Origin: Castanea sativa
Taxonomy: Eukaryota > Streptophyta > Magnoliopsida > Fagales > Fagaceae
Assembly: GCF_040712315.1 (NCBI RefSeq)
Contig: NC_134023.1
Span: 19,234,078 to 19,298,077, forward strand
DNA: 64,000 nucleotides
Direction of reading: 5' to 3'
The translations under genes and the position numbers were made by a program. The notes beneath the pieces are model-generated. The model did not search any database. It was not told the origin of the DNA and saw only the letters and a list, made by a program, of their open reading frames with translations. Shown here in pieces: positions 1 through 9,985 of this stretch (positions are counted from its first letter, which is position 1; each line of letters opens with the position of its first letter).

Positions 1-261
1 ATTTATTTTGAACATGAGCCGAGTTCAATCTCAATATTAAGCAAATCACATATTCAAGTTTGGTTTATATTTTTGTTCAACAAGTTCAAGCTTGTTTTTA
101 AGCTATTTTTTTAAAACTTAATCTTTGTTTATATACGGTAAACACCATGAATAAATTGTTTTTAATCCCTTCATAGATATAGTAATGTTTAATAACAAAT
201 TCTAATTGAAATTATGTTTTTGAGTTAATTAGAATGATTTTTGTTATAAACTTATAAAAAT
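1..261. other. AT-rich spacer, no gene seen
   Basis: Low-complexity AT-rich DNA without a sustained reading frame or recognisable motif. It ends at the left target duplication of the SINE that follows. Confidence 0.5.
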
Positions 262-276
262 TAGATTCATCAACCT

Positions 277-435
277 TTTTTTTTAGAGAGTTTCAACCTA
301 TGACGTCCGTTCCTGATAATAGCTATTTATTATCAGACCAAGACACCAATCAGTTTTTGGTGTAGACAGAGATTGAACCACAAATCTCTTATACAATCAT
401 TAGAAACTTTACTAGTTGAGCTAACTAAAACCCAC
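277..435 (-). mobile_element. tRNA-derived SINE with 15-bp target duplication
   Basis: Read on the minus strand the element starts near 435. It has a Pol III box A-like stretch (TAGCTCAACTAG, about 412-423) and a box B-like stretch (GGTTCAATCTC, about 370-380), and ends in an A-tract at 277-284. A perfect 15-bp direct repeat, TAGATTCATCAACCT, lies on both sides (262-276 and 436-450), which is the mark of target-primed retrotransposition. SINEs are non-coding and move with LINE machinery. The perfect duplication suggests the insertion is not very old. A shorter diverged relative may lie near 19.8 kb. Confidence 0.8.
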
Positions 436-450
436 TAGATTCATCAACCT

Positions 451-1478
451 TGTACTACTTAAACAGTAAATTGATCAATGACAATCTTTTACATTTTATA
501 TGGTTTTGTCATTATTAGTAGAATAATGGCTAAATAATTAAATTAACCATTTTAATGGTTTAAATTTTAACTTCTAGACAAATAATGGCGTGACATTTTA
601 TGAATTGACATAGTCAAATATGATGAAAAAAAGATTGAAATTTTCTACTTAAATTTACATTTTAATGTACCATACAATAGCCTATATGTCACCCAAAAGA
701 ATATTCATATTTATAAATATAATTGGCCTTTTAGTTTTTTTATAAAAAAAAAAAAGAAAAGGAAAAAAAGATAAAACCCTAATAAGTGCAAGCTGAGAAA
801 TCACTGAATTAATGGCTGGCATGTTTGTTTGCTTTCCCTAATTTCAACCAATCACTGCTCTCTCTCTTTATTTGATAGGATCGAACTTTAATTCAAATAA
901 TGTTTTCCAATTTAGTTAGTTTTTTTTTTTTTTTGAAACCGACCATAACTTTCATGAGAAATGATATGTCCACAACATTTTTACAACAAATCCTAAGTGG
1001 CAGGATGTTACTGGTTGTTATTGTTGGGGCAAAAAAGTAATCTTAGTGTTAGGTTCATGATACGATAGAGACAAAGGGTGGGAATAGAAGAAACAATAAT
1101 AATTTGCTTATCTGACTCTTTTTTGGGGTTGGGGTTGGGGTTGATAACTATAGATTTTTGGAACTTAAAGACATCTTTTCATTGAATTGTAACTATACAA
1201 ACTATTAGACATCTTGAAATAAAGATCGGTAAATTATCATTTAAATCAGAAATAAAGATAGGTAAATTATCTTCATGATAGATTGTTTAAAAAAAATTAT
1301 AATGATCTATATTCATTATAGAATTTTTTTTTGGTCGTTTTAGCCTTTTGTTTTTCTGTTTTGTTTTTTCGTTCAAACATACTTGATTTTTGGTAATACA
1401 AATGAAGCTATGATAAGGAGAAAATTGAAGAAGCATTACCTAAGGAGTGCTTTTGGCTGGAGTAAAAGTTATTGATAA
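451..1478. other. AT-rich spacer with possible MITE debris
   Basis: No gene is visible. The stretch around 955-1070 (starting GAGAAATGATATGTCCACAAC) has the look of a dispersed plant repeat, but I could not define its ends. Confidence 0.35.
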
Positions 1479-1486
1479 GATAAGAG

Positions 1487-2352
1487 TAGGAATGACAACG
1501 GGTCGGGTTTTTTCATACCTGGAACCAGCCCGCGGGTCTAGACCCATTACCCGGCCCGTTTCATAAACAGGTTTTTTATGCAGAGCCTATACCTGCCCCG
1601 CCGGGCCCCGCAGGCCCCATTTTGTCCTACTTGATTTCGGCCAATCTGTGGCCCAACGAATTTTTTTTTTTTTTGAGTGAAGCCCAAATTCAAGCCCCGA
1701 AATTTTCTCCCATCTCCGTTTAGGCACTGCATTTACAACAAACACAAAACACAATATACACAATTTCCTCACAATATATTATAGTTACACCACAAAGTCT
1801 CATAATTTCAAGTCTTTAAACTACAATAACTAGAAGTAGCATAACCCATTTGTTGAAGTCCAAAGTTTAAGTAGAAAAAACCAAACAAAAAACTTGAAAC
1901 AAACATCTCATACTCTCACAGACTTAGACTAAATACGATATTAAAATAAAAAATTGAAGAGAAGTAGAGAACAGATCGGTGGTGAGAGCTTGGGACGGTG
2001 GTGAGAGCTTGGGTCGGCGATGAGACTGAGAGTGAGTGAGAGCTTGAACCGGCGGTGGTGAATGCTTGGAACAGCGATGAGAGGTTGGGAACTTGGGAGG
2101 CGGTGCTTGGGCGGCGGTGCTTGAGAGTGAGTGAGGGTGTGAGACCATGTGAGTTGAGATTGAGAGAAAGAGAAAAAAAACAATCTGATCGGAGGTGCTG
2201 CAAGTGCTTGTGATGGCCGGTGGTGACAGAGATCAGAGGTTGGGGAGATGAGAGTGATGTGAGGAGAGTGAGAGTAGCTAAGTGGGAGAGGAGAGATGTA
2301 AAGGCTGCGGCTGAGTGAAATGGGATTAAGGGATTAGGGTTCTTTTGTTTTT

Positions 2353-2415
<63 letters not shown>

Positions 2416-2608
2416 GGGTCAGGTCCGGGTTCGGGCCGGGTATGGATAAAACCCAGACCCACTTAGGGTTTTTTTTAAAAGACCCATACCTGACCCTATA
2501 ATTTATCGGGCCGAGTAAAATCCGGCCCATTAAGGTCGGGCCGGGTAAAATCTGGCCCATTAGGGCCGGGCCGGGTATCCGCGGGTCGGATATAAATTGT
2601 CATCCCTA
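1487..2608. mobile_element. Non-autonomous hAT-type DNA transposon
   Basis: Ends are TAGGAATGACAA at 1487 and the complement of TAGGGATGACAA at 2608 (11 of 12 match), fitting the hAT terminal rule YARNG. A perfect 8-bp duplication, GATAAGAG, flanks it (1479-1486 and 2609-2616). The subterminal regions are strikingly GC-rich, with repeated GGGCCGGGT/ACCCGGCCC motifs in both orientations, against an AT-rich background. The interior holds a (TA)n tract at about 2357-2412 and purine-rich DNA at 1960-2330, but no transposase motif. It would need a hAT transposase from elsewhere to move. Confidence 0.8.
2357..2412. repeat. (TA)n microsatellite
   Basis: About 28 uninterrupted TA units inside the hAT element. 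Confidence 0.9.
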
Positions 2609-2653
2609 GATAAGAGTCCAATAAAAGTCCAAGTGCCTTAGTGAATTCCTCTT

Positions 2654-3555
2654 TAATAGGCAATATTGCGCCCTTAAAAAAAAAGTATACCACCAAATTA
2701 ACAAAAATACAGTTAGATGTGATGTTGATACTGTCTATTGTGATAATGGAACCATCATATGTGAGAGAAAAAAAAAATGAAACTATCGAATGTAACAAAA
2801 ATATAATCACATGTAATGTTGGTGCTGCCTAATGTGACGATGGAAGTGTCAAATATGAGAAAAAATAATAATAAAGTACCACTAAATGAGAAATGTACGG
2901 TCAAATGTGATGTTGGTACTGCTTAATGTAACAATGAAACCACCAAATGTGTGAAAAAATAAAAAATAAAGGAACCACCAAATGTGACAAAAGTAAAGTC
3001 ACATGTGATATCAGTATTGCACAATGTAAAGATGGAATCGTCAAATATGAGGAAAAAAATAATAAGGGAACCACTAAATATGACAAAAGTACTGTCAAAT
3101 GTGATGTTGGTACTGCTGAATGTGACAATGAAACCATTAAATGTGAGAAAAAAATAAGAGAATCACCAAATGTGACAAAAGAACAGTCACATGTGATGTT
3201 GGAACTGCATAATGTGAAGATGAAACCATCAAATGTGAGAAAAAATGAAGGAACCACCAAATGTAACAAAAATACAGTAGTCTACGATATTGGTACAACA
3301 CAATGTGAGGATAAAACAATCAAATGTGAGCACAAAAAAAAAAAAAAACCACCAAATGTGACAAAAGTACTGTCAAATATGATATTGGAACTCCACAATG
3401 TAAGGATGAAACTGTCAAATGTGAGGAAAAAAAAAATAAGGGAACCACCTAATGTAACAAAAGAACTGTCATATGTGATGTTGGAGCTACACAATGTGAG
3501 GATAGAAACATCAAATATGATGTTTTGGTAACATAGTATAGCAAGTTGCCTATTA
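2654..3555. repeat. ~94-bp minisatellite array, about 9 diverged copies
   Basis: A unit of roughly 90-101 bp recurs, recognisable by CCACCAAATGTGACAAAA followed by GTCACATGTGATGTTGG. Unit starts lie near 2690, 2783, 2878, 2972, 3072, 3163, 3253, 3348 and 3444. Copies differ by substitutions and small indels in the A-rich spacer. The array is bracketed by a perfect 10-bp inverted repeat, TAATAGGCAA (2654-2663) and TTGCCTATTA (3546-3555). This hints that the array could be the body of a DNA element, but no target duplication was found. Because the repeat is stop-poor in one frame, a 194-codon frame opens at 2947-3531. I regard it as chance. Confidence 0.75.
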
Positions 3556-3680
3556 GTTGGTATTTTACCCCCTAAAAAAGGGGGTACGGTAGAATTACCC
3601 ATGCAGAGAATTATATTTGAGCAATGCTATTTCTATTTACATGATATTTTTCACAACAAAATTTTTCAAACGGTTGAATT

Positions 3681-3845
3681 ATTTATTTATTTTTTTATAT
3701 ACAAGATAGAAATTCTACTCTATCCTAATATAAGTGTAAATGTGTGTGAAACTTCTTCTTAGAAACTTGAACTCAGCCCTTATCCCCACACCTTACAAGC
3801 ACTTATACTTGTGGAGTGACCATCACACTTAGAGTGTGCGGTAGT
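3681..3845 (-). mobile_element. SINE, second family, copy 1
   Basis: On the minus strand it begins with a tRNA-like head (GTGATGGTCACTCCACAAG), carries a box B-like GAGTTCAAGTTTC and ends in a conserved body, AGAGTAGAATTTCTATCTTG, followed by an A/T tail. Imperfect 13-bp target duplications flank it (AAACGGTTGAATT 3668-3680, AAACCGTTGAATT 3846-3858, one mismatch). The same body occurs in the copies at 18.3 and 42.8 kb. Confidence 0.75.
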
Positions 3846-3858
3846 AAACCGTTGAATT

Positions 3859-4311
3859 GTTAAGTTATTATTGATCCTTATCTTGATCCACCATTGGCAT
3901 CACTTTATTATCTACTATTTACAACTCATCACCTTTGTGAAAATTTTTGTAATTCTGGACTTGTTGACTATATTTTAGTTTTAATAAAATTGTTGATCAT
4001 CATGGTTTCACAAGGATTGTTCTTTATAATTAGATTAAAACGCTAATAAGGGCTTTCTCTATAAAGAAATAAAAAACACTAATAAGGATTTTGTTTTGTT
4101 AAGTGCAAACGAGATTTCAAGTGGAGGAATTGAGCTAATGGGAATTGATGTCAACTTATGATTGTTAGTTTCATATAAATTCATGTACAACATCGTATAT
4201 TATATATTGCATTAATAACAAAAGGAGAGAGAACGATCTTCTCACTCCATGTCCACAAATTAAAGGTCCACAAGGGAATTTCCGGTTGACTATCACCTAT
4301 CGTTTAGTGTG
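3859..4311. other. Spacer with LTR-like dispersed repeat
   Basis: No gene. About 4195-4311 resembles 15006-15247: shared blocks include TATTGC..TTAA.AACAAAAG, a TCTCACTCC block and GGTTGACTA. The two are diverged copies of an unidentified repeat, possibly an old LTR whose remainder continues after 6526. Confidence 0.35.
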
Positions 4312-4319
4312 ATCAAGTG

Positions 4320-5844
4320 CAGTGGCGATGCCACATGCAACTCAGGGTGTTCCCAGGAACACCCTGACCTGAAAAAAAAAAAAAAAAAAATCCAAGCCCA
4401 TGGCAACTTGGCAAGCCCATGGTAACTCGGCAAGCCCAACAGATTACAAAGGTAGCAAACCCACGGATTCTCAAAAAAAAAAAAAAAAAAAAACAAATCC
4501 CAATACAGAGCTGCAGAGCAAATCAAATCAGAAATCACTTCTAAATCAGAAATCCCTAAAGGCCTAAAGCAAACCTAAAGAGTAAAGACAGAGCAAGCAA
4601 TGCCTTACGCCTCAGTCCCTTAGAGCAACGCCTCAGGCTCAAGCCAACTGCCAACAGATAGAGTCACGAAGTTCGGATCAGTCATGTTGCTCGGCTCGCT
4701 CGCCCCTTGTCGTCGTCGCTCGTCGCTCGCCACTTCCCTCATCGGAGATCGCTCATTGCCTCATCATTGCCTCAGCGGCCTTAGCCTTTAGGCCTCCTTG
4801 CTCGGCTGCTCCAATGCTCTCTCCCTCAAGGTATTTCATTTTACTAAACTAACTTCTCTCTCTTTTTCTCTTTCAGTCTCTCACTCTCTCTCTCTATTTG
4901 AATCACTGAAATGAAAATTATGAGTCTCTCTCTCTCTTTATTCTTTAAGTCTAATTTTAATACTTTGTCTTTATCTGATTCTGTGATTGGGCCACTGAAC
5001 TGCTGAAGCTTTAACTTTATCTTTATTAATATTTGGTTGTTTTTGACTTTTTGAATTTGGCTTTATCTAAATATCTTATCCGTTGGTGTTGGTGTTGTTG
5101 GTGTTGGTGTTGGTGTGTGTGTGTGTTTGTGAGATATTAACTTATTAATTGTCTTTTAGTGTAATGTGTATTGTGATTTGTGATGGTGAAATTTTCTGAT
5201 TGGCAGCTAGCTCTTGTGATTAGGGAAATTTTCTTGAGGCTTGACTGGCTTGTTTGTTGAGTGGGGTGGGGATGGATGAACACATAAGGCCAGGTAAACA
5301 ATAATTAAAGTAGTGTAATGTGTACATCAGCCCATAGGATGTGTAATGTGCATATGACTGGCTCTTTTAGTATAATGTGCACATAAATGTGTGCTAGTGC
5401 AACTAATAAACAATAATTTAATTAACTAATAATTAATTGAGGAAAGCAACTAATAAACAATAATTAATCATTTAATTAACCAATACATTATAAAAGACAA
5501 ACAATAATAATAATTCAAATGACAAAAAAAAATTAATGAAACAAATAAACAACAATAATTAATAGTTTTATTAATATTTCAAATGAACTTATAGTTTATT
5601 ATATAGGTACCTTTATTCATTTCTTTTCTTTTCATTTTTTTTTTCCTTTTGAGGTTTTTCGGTGTACAGAATGCAAATTTGTTTTGGGTTTAAGAACATT
5701 TTTTTTAAGCACAAACTTCATGCCGGCCAAATCTTAAATTTCGGCTAGTATTTCCCGAAACACCCGAAATAGACCGAAATGACCCGAAATTTTTTTAAAG
5801 TAGAATAGGAACACCCTGAAAAAAAATTCCTGGAATCGCCACTG
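4320..5844. mobile_element. Non-autonomous hAT element, family A
   Basis: Terminal inverted repeats CAGTGGCGAT / ATCGCCACTG are perfect over 10 bp. The 8-bp duplication ATCAAGTG (4312-4319, 5845-5852) is perfect. Just inside the left end is a perfect 12-bp hairpin (4342-4353 with 4356-4367, 2-nt loop). The interior looks like a gene leader (CT-rich, then intron-like T-rich DNA at 4830-5250), but no transposase frame survives. The element at 8064-9092 is the same family in reverse orientation. Confidence 0.8.
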
Positions 5845-5902
5845 ATCAAGTGGAAGGTGAAGCAACAAGGAGTGATTATCCATATTAGTGTGCCCCTTAT
5901 AC

Positions 5903-6525
5903 CAAGGAAGTCAATACCGTACCGGAGGCTGTACCGGTTTGGCCACCGGTACGATATATTTCGGATACCGGTCAATACCGGTGTACCGTTTCGGGTTTAC
6001 CGCTATTTTATATATACATATATATATATGTATATATTATATACACAAACTAAAATCTCTAGAACCATGGTTATAAGCATATAATATTTCACTTATATTA
6101 TAGTAAATATAAAAGTTTATCAAAAAATATTACCTCAATTCAGAATAAATTATTCATAGTTTTAAACTTTAGTATCAATTAAAAGGAAAAAAAAAACACA
6201 ATATAAAAAATAGAAAACTTAGTTGTTCATTGCATATTAAGAAAACAAATAATACTAATAAGTTAGTGTAAATAAGTTATTATTATGTCCTTACAAAAAT
6301 TTAAAAATTACAAAACTAAAAAAAAAAAAAAGGTTTTTTTCTATACCGGCCGGTACGCCCGGTATCGGCCGGTATTGGCCGAAATTGGCCGGTATGGCCG
6401 GTACGCGACCGGTACGGCGGGTATTTTTTCCGGTACAAAATAGAAGTGTACCGGTACCGGTGCACTGACCGGTACGGTACGTACCGGCCGGTACGGCCGG
6501 TACCGGTACGGTATCGACCACCCTG
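5903..6525. mobile_element. hAT-type MITE rich in TACCGG palindromes
   Basis: A perfect 8-bp duplication, CCTTATAC, flanks it (5895-5902, 6526-6533). The ends are inverted repeats over about 21 bp sharing GTC-RATACCGTACCGG. Both subterminal zones (about 5917-6000 and 6346-6510) are packed with CCGGTA, TACCGG and GGCCGG motifs in both orientations, around an AT-rich core. No coding potential. Only 50 bp of host DNA separates it from the right target duplication of the previous element's right end. Confidence 0.7.
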
Positions 6526-6533
6526 CCTTATAC

Positions 6534-7533
6534 CCAATCTCCTACTATTTCTCATAGAAAAGATGATGATAAGTTTCATGGTTGCACTTGTTCTAAGAGA
6601 CAACACCTTACAATAGTTGTAACTCTCTGTAAAGAGACATGTTGCTTTCTATAAATGGAGGGCAAGAAATTTAGACCAGAGTGACTCAATTCTCTTCATT
6701 ATAAACAGTCTCTCTGGTGTGATTTCTACCCTCAAGAGATTTCCTCTCTGGAGCCACCAGTTATCCAAAGAGATGTCTAGGATGCCAGTCAAACTTTCAA
6801 GAGAGTATGGGAGTACAAGGATTAACTACTAATAGACTAAAGGGGGGCATCCCCTTATGATCCTTCTCCCCCCAAAGTCTTTAATTTTTTAATTTTTTTA
6901 ATAATAAAACACCCAAAAAATAGGTCACCCTACCCATTACTGTGGCCGGTAGTAATAGACTAAGCACTACCCAAAAAAAAAACTAAGCCCTAAGTACTAC
7001 TAGTGTTAATTTGTTTCGCTTTTCAAAAATGTGCAAATGATCATGTGTTTGACAATTTAATTATTTATTGTTTCGACCTCAAATATAAAAGTTCTAGACT
7101 TGGAGATTTGCATGTTGACATGCTAGTGACCGGCTCTATCTACATGATTTTTATTTTTATTTTTTATAACATGCTAGAAGAATATTTGACATGTTATCTA
7201 AGATAACCATGAGTACCTGAGGCTGTGTAGTTTGAAAGTTTTGCTTTCAAAAATTTAAAAGCACATGCATTTATTTGAAATTTAAGGAGTGTGGTTTGGA
7301 GTGTAAAGAGTGGGCTATTTGAGCTTACCCATGATGATCCTAAACTCAAGTTTTACAAGGCTGGAACACTTGTAAAAGCTAAAGGTCCATGAGCAAGCCC
7401 ATGTACTAATCACAAACACAGCTAAAAACACTAATCTGGCCTGTGGTATCTGCCACAAAATTCGAAATTGCCATAAAATCTGAAATAAGTAGATTAGCTA
7501 TTTTTAGCGTAGTTTGACCTGTTCCTACAAATT
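6534..7533. other. Spacer, possible old LTR fragment
   Basis: No gene seen. 6534-6800 contains CTATAAATGGAGG near 6650 followed by CT-rich leader-like DNA, as in an LTR promoter. With 4195-4311 it may be one old LTR split by two hAT insertions. This is weak inference only. Confidence 0.3.
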
Positions 7534-7642
7534 TAGCCAGTTTCTTTTTTTTTCTTTTTCTTTTTTTCTTTTTTTTCGAGAAGAAAATGTATTATTTCAT
7601 TGAGACAAGAAAAGGAGTACAACAGGGCTAGAGCCTACAACA

Positions 7643-9985
7643 TCAACCAAGACTTGACTGAATCAGGTGAACTAAAAAAGGTGAAGTAACACCCTTCCAT
7701 ACATTGCTGGCACGGCTACTCTTGGCAAGCTGGGCAAGCTCATGGGCTGCCCTGTTGCAGTCCCTTTTCATGTGGCGAAAGGAGCAGCTTAAGAACGATG
7801 ATTTTGCAAGTTGAATCCTTTGAACCAAATGGCTTGTTTCGCTGCCACAGATCTTGGGAGATTGCTTGAATGACCAAGATAGCATCTGATTCAAAGATGA
7901 CCTTGGAGAGGGTCATTTCTTGGGCTAAGATTACACCTTGTTCCATAGCAAAAAGCTCAGTCCAGGCAGCAGGGTAGTGCAAAGGCAGTGCTTTACTGAG
8001 GGCTGCAACCACTCTTCCACCATCATCACGGATGATCACACCCACACCCGAGGTCCCAAGGCCCAGTGGCGGCTCCAGGATTGTTTCTCAGGGTGTTCCT
8101 TAGTGGGCTTGCTCTGTTACAATTTTTTTTTTCTTCAGATTATCTGTTACAATTTTTTCTTTTTTAGATTTAAGTTCGAATTTTTTTTAGCTTTTTCTTT
8201 TTGCTTGAAAGCAATGTTATAAATACCGTTTTGGACCATGTTTCGGTTTGTTTAGTGGAACGGAATATTTCGGTACAGATCTATTTCGACGTACCATTTT
8301 GGGGTGTTTCGGGATTTCTAAAAAATATTAAAAATAATATATATTTATATTTTCTTATACAACATAAAATTATTGATCCAAATAAGTAGACCTCAAATAA
8401 AACAAATCGTTTAGTTTTTCTTTTTTGACACTCAAATCATTTAGTTATTACATAACAATTACTGTTTTAGAATATTAAAACATAAATATGTAATTAAATA
8501 ATGAAAAACAACAACAAAAAATATAGTATATATATGTATATCATATTGGGAAGAGGCAAGACTCAATAAATAAGTTTGAAATCAAAACATTTTGTTAGCT
8601 TTTTGAGTTTTGTCACGTGGGTGGGGTTAGCAAGCTAAAAGTCTAAAAAACAAACTAAAGAAAAAACTTGACAAAGCAAAAACTAGAGTAAAAAAAGAAA
8701 GAAGAAGTAGACTAGCAGAATGTCTGAGACGAAACAAAGAAGACGAAAAGGAAGAAGAAGAAAGGGCGACCCTTGCGATAGTTGGATTTGTTTTTTAGGC
8801 ATTCGACGCAAGTAATGACATTATGTACTAACGAGTTTGTTAGTTTAAAAGTTTTTCTTTTTTTCTTCTAAAAACTGGTACCAGCCAAAATGTAACAAAT
8901 AATCTACCAAAATTTAATTTTATTAACATAAAATTTTTTTGAGAGTGTTCCTAATTTTTTTTGAGGGTGTTCCTAATTTTTTTTTAAAGGTAGATAAATA
9001 AATTTTTTTATTATATATGTAAAAAAAAAAAAAAAAAATTCAGGTCAGGGTGGTCCTGGGACCACCCTGACCTATATGTGGTGCCGCCACTGCCAAGGCC
9101 ATCCAATGATGATGCACCATCGACATTGACTTTGAAGAAACTAGGGGCCTCCCAACCTCCATTAGGCTGCTGTTCCGCGATGAGATTCACTGAGATGGCC
9201 TCTTGATAATCCTCCACTATGCTTCTTGCCATTTCCCAGATTTGCAGAGGTGGCAGACCATCCTCATTGTGAGCTAGCAGGTTTCTATTGTACCAGATAT
9301 ACCAGGAGATCGCAAAGAAGGGTTCAAGCTGTGCTACGTTGGAGCTTGAGCAGAATTGGTGAACAAGACCTGCAAAGTCCTTCATATTCAGCAGTAAGTG
9401 CATGGGGCAGTCTTGCCATAATGACCAAACCGAGAGAGCAAAATCACAGGAAATTAAAGCATGGAGAAGACTTTCAGGTTCCTCCCCACATACAGGACAG
9501 TCATAACCAAAATGTATACCTTTCTCCACCATATTTACAAACACAGGGAGACCATTCACACAAGCTCTCCAAGCGAAAATCTTAATTTTTGCAGGGAGCT
9601 TTAACTTCCATAAATTTTTCCATAGCTGAGTATTTGGGTCTCCGGAAGAGCTTTCCCCCCTATCCTTTTTTTCTAGAATTTTAGCAGCTATAAAGTAGGC
9701 ACTTTTGACAGAAAACACTCCCCTTTTATTTCCAAGCCAAATGAGCTTGTCTTCCACTAAGTTCTGACTTAGAGGAATTTTTAGGATAGTGTCCGCCTCA
9801 AAAGGCAAGATGAGAGCTCTTATAGCATTTATTTTCCACCATTTAGTCCTTGGATCAATGAGAGAGGAGACCATAGGAAAATCTTCAAAATCCCTAGGGG
9901 TGTGATGACTTTGTATGTAGAGGGAGTTGGGAGCCATCTGTCCTCCCAGATGTGGATTAATCGTCCGTTTCCCACCCTCCAGCAC
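7643..9985 (-). pseudogene. LINE zf-RVT and RNase H domains, split by a hAT element
   Basis: 9100-9985 carries the zf-RVT signature (KIKIFAWRACVNGLP, then CPVCGEE with a following H and C) and the start of RNase H (KVNVDGA). The RNase H frame is cut by the hAT element at 8064-9092 and resumes at 8063 with GVIIRDDGG. A further frameshift near 7840 separates the C-terminal HMKRDCNRAAHELA motif. RNase H of this type is usual at the C terminus of this plant LINE group. Confidence 0.75.
8064..9092 (-). mobile_element. Non-autonomous hAT element, family A, nested in the LINE
   Basis: Terminal repeats CAGTGGCGGC / GCCGCCACTG are perfect, and the 8-bp duplication CCAAGGCC is perfect (8056-8063, 9093-9100). 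Its right end, reverse-complemented, matches the left end of the 4320-5844 element, including the subterminal hairpin, here 15 bp long (9042-9056 with 9059-9073, 2-nt loop). No coding potential. It lies in the LINE RNase H, so it inserted after the LINE. Confidence 0.85.

Noticed and set aside
1960..2210. Ser/Pro-rich minus-strand protein inside the hAT element
   Set aside because: It is low-complexity translation of purine-rich DNA, open in three frames at once. No start context or homologue is evident.
2947..3531. 194-codon open frame across the minisatellite
   Set aside because: The frame follows the repeat unit, changes register between units and resembles no protein. It is a by-product of a stop-poor repeat.
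2654..3555. CRISPR-like periodic array
   Set aside because: Units are diverged along their whole length with no unique spacers, and the host is a plant.
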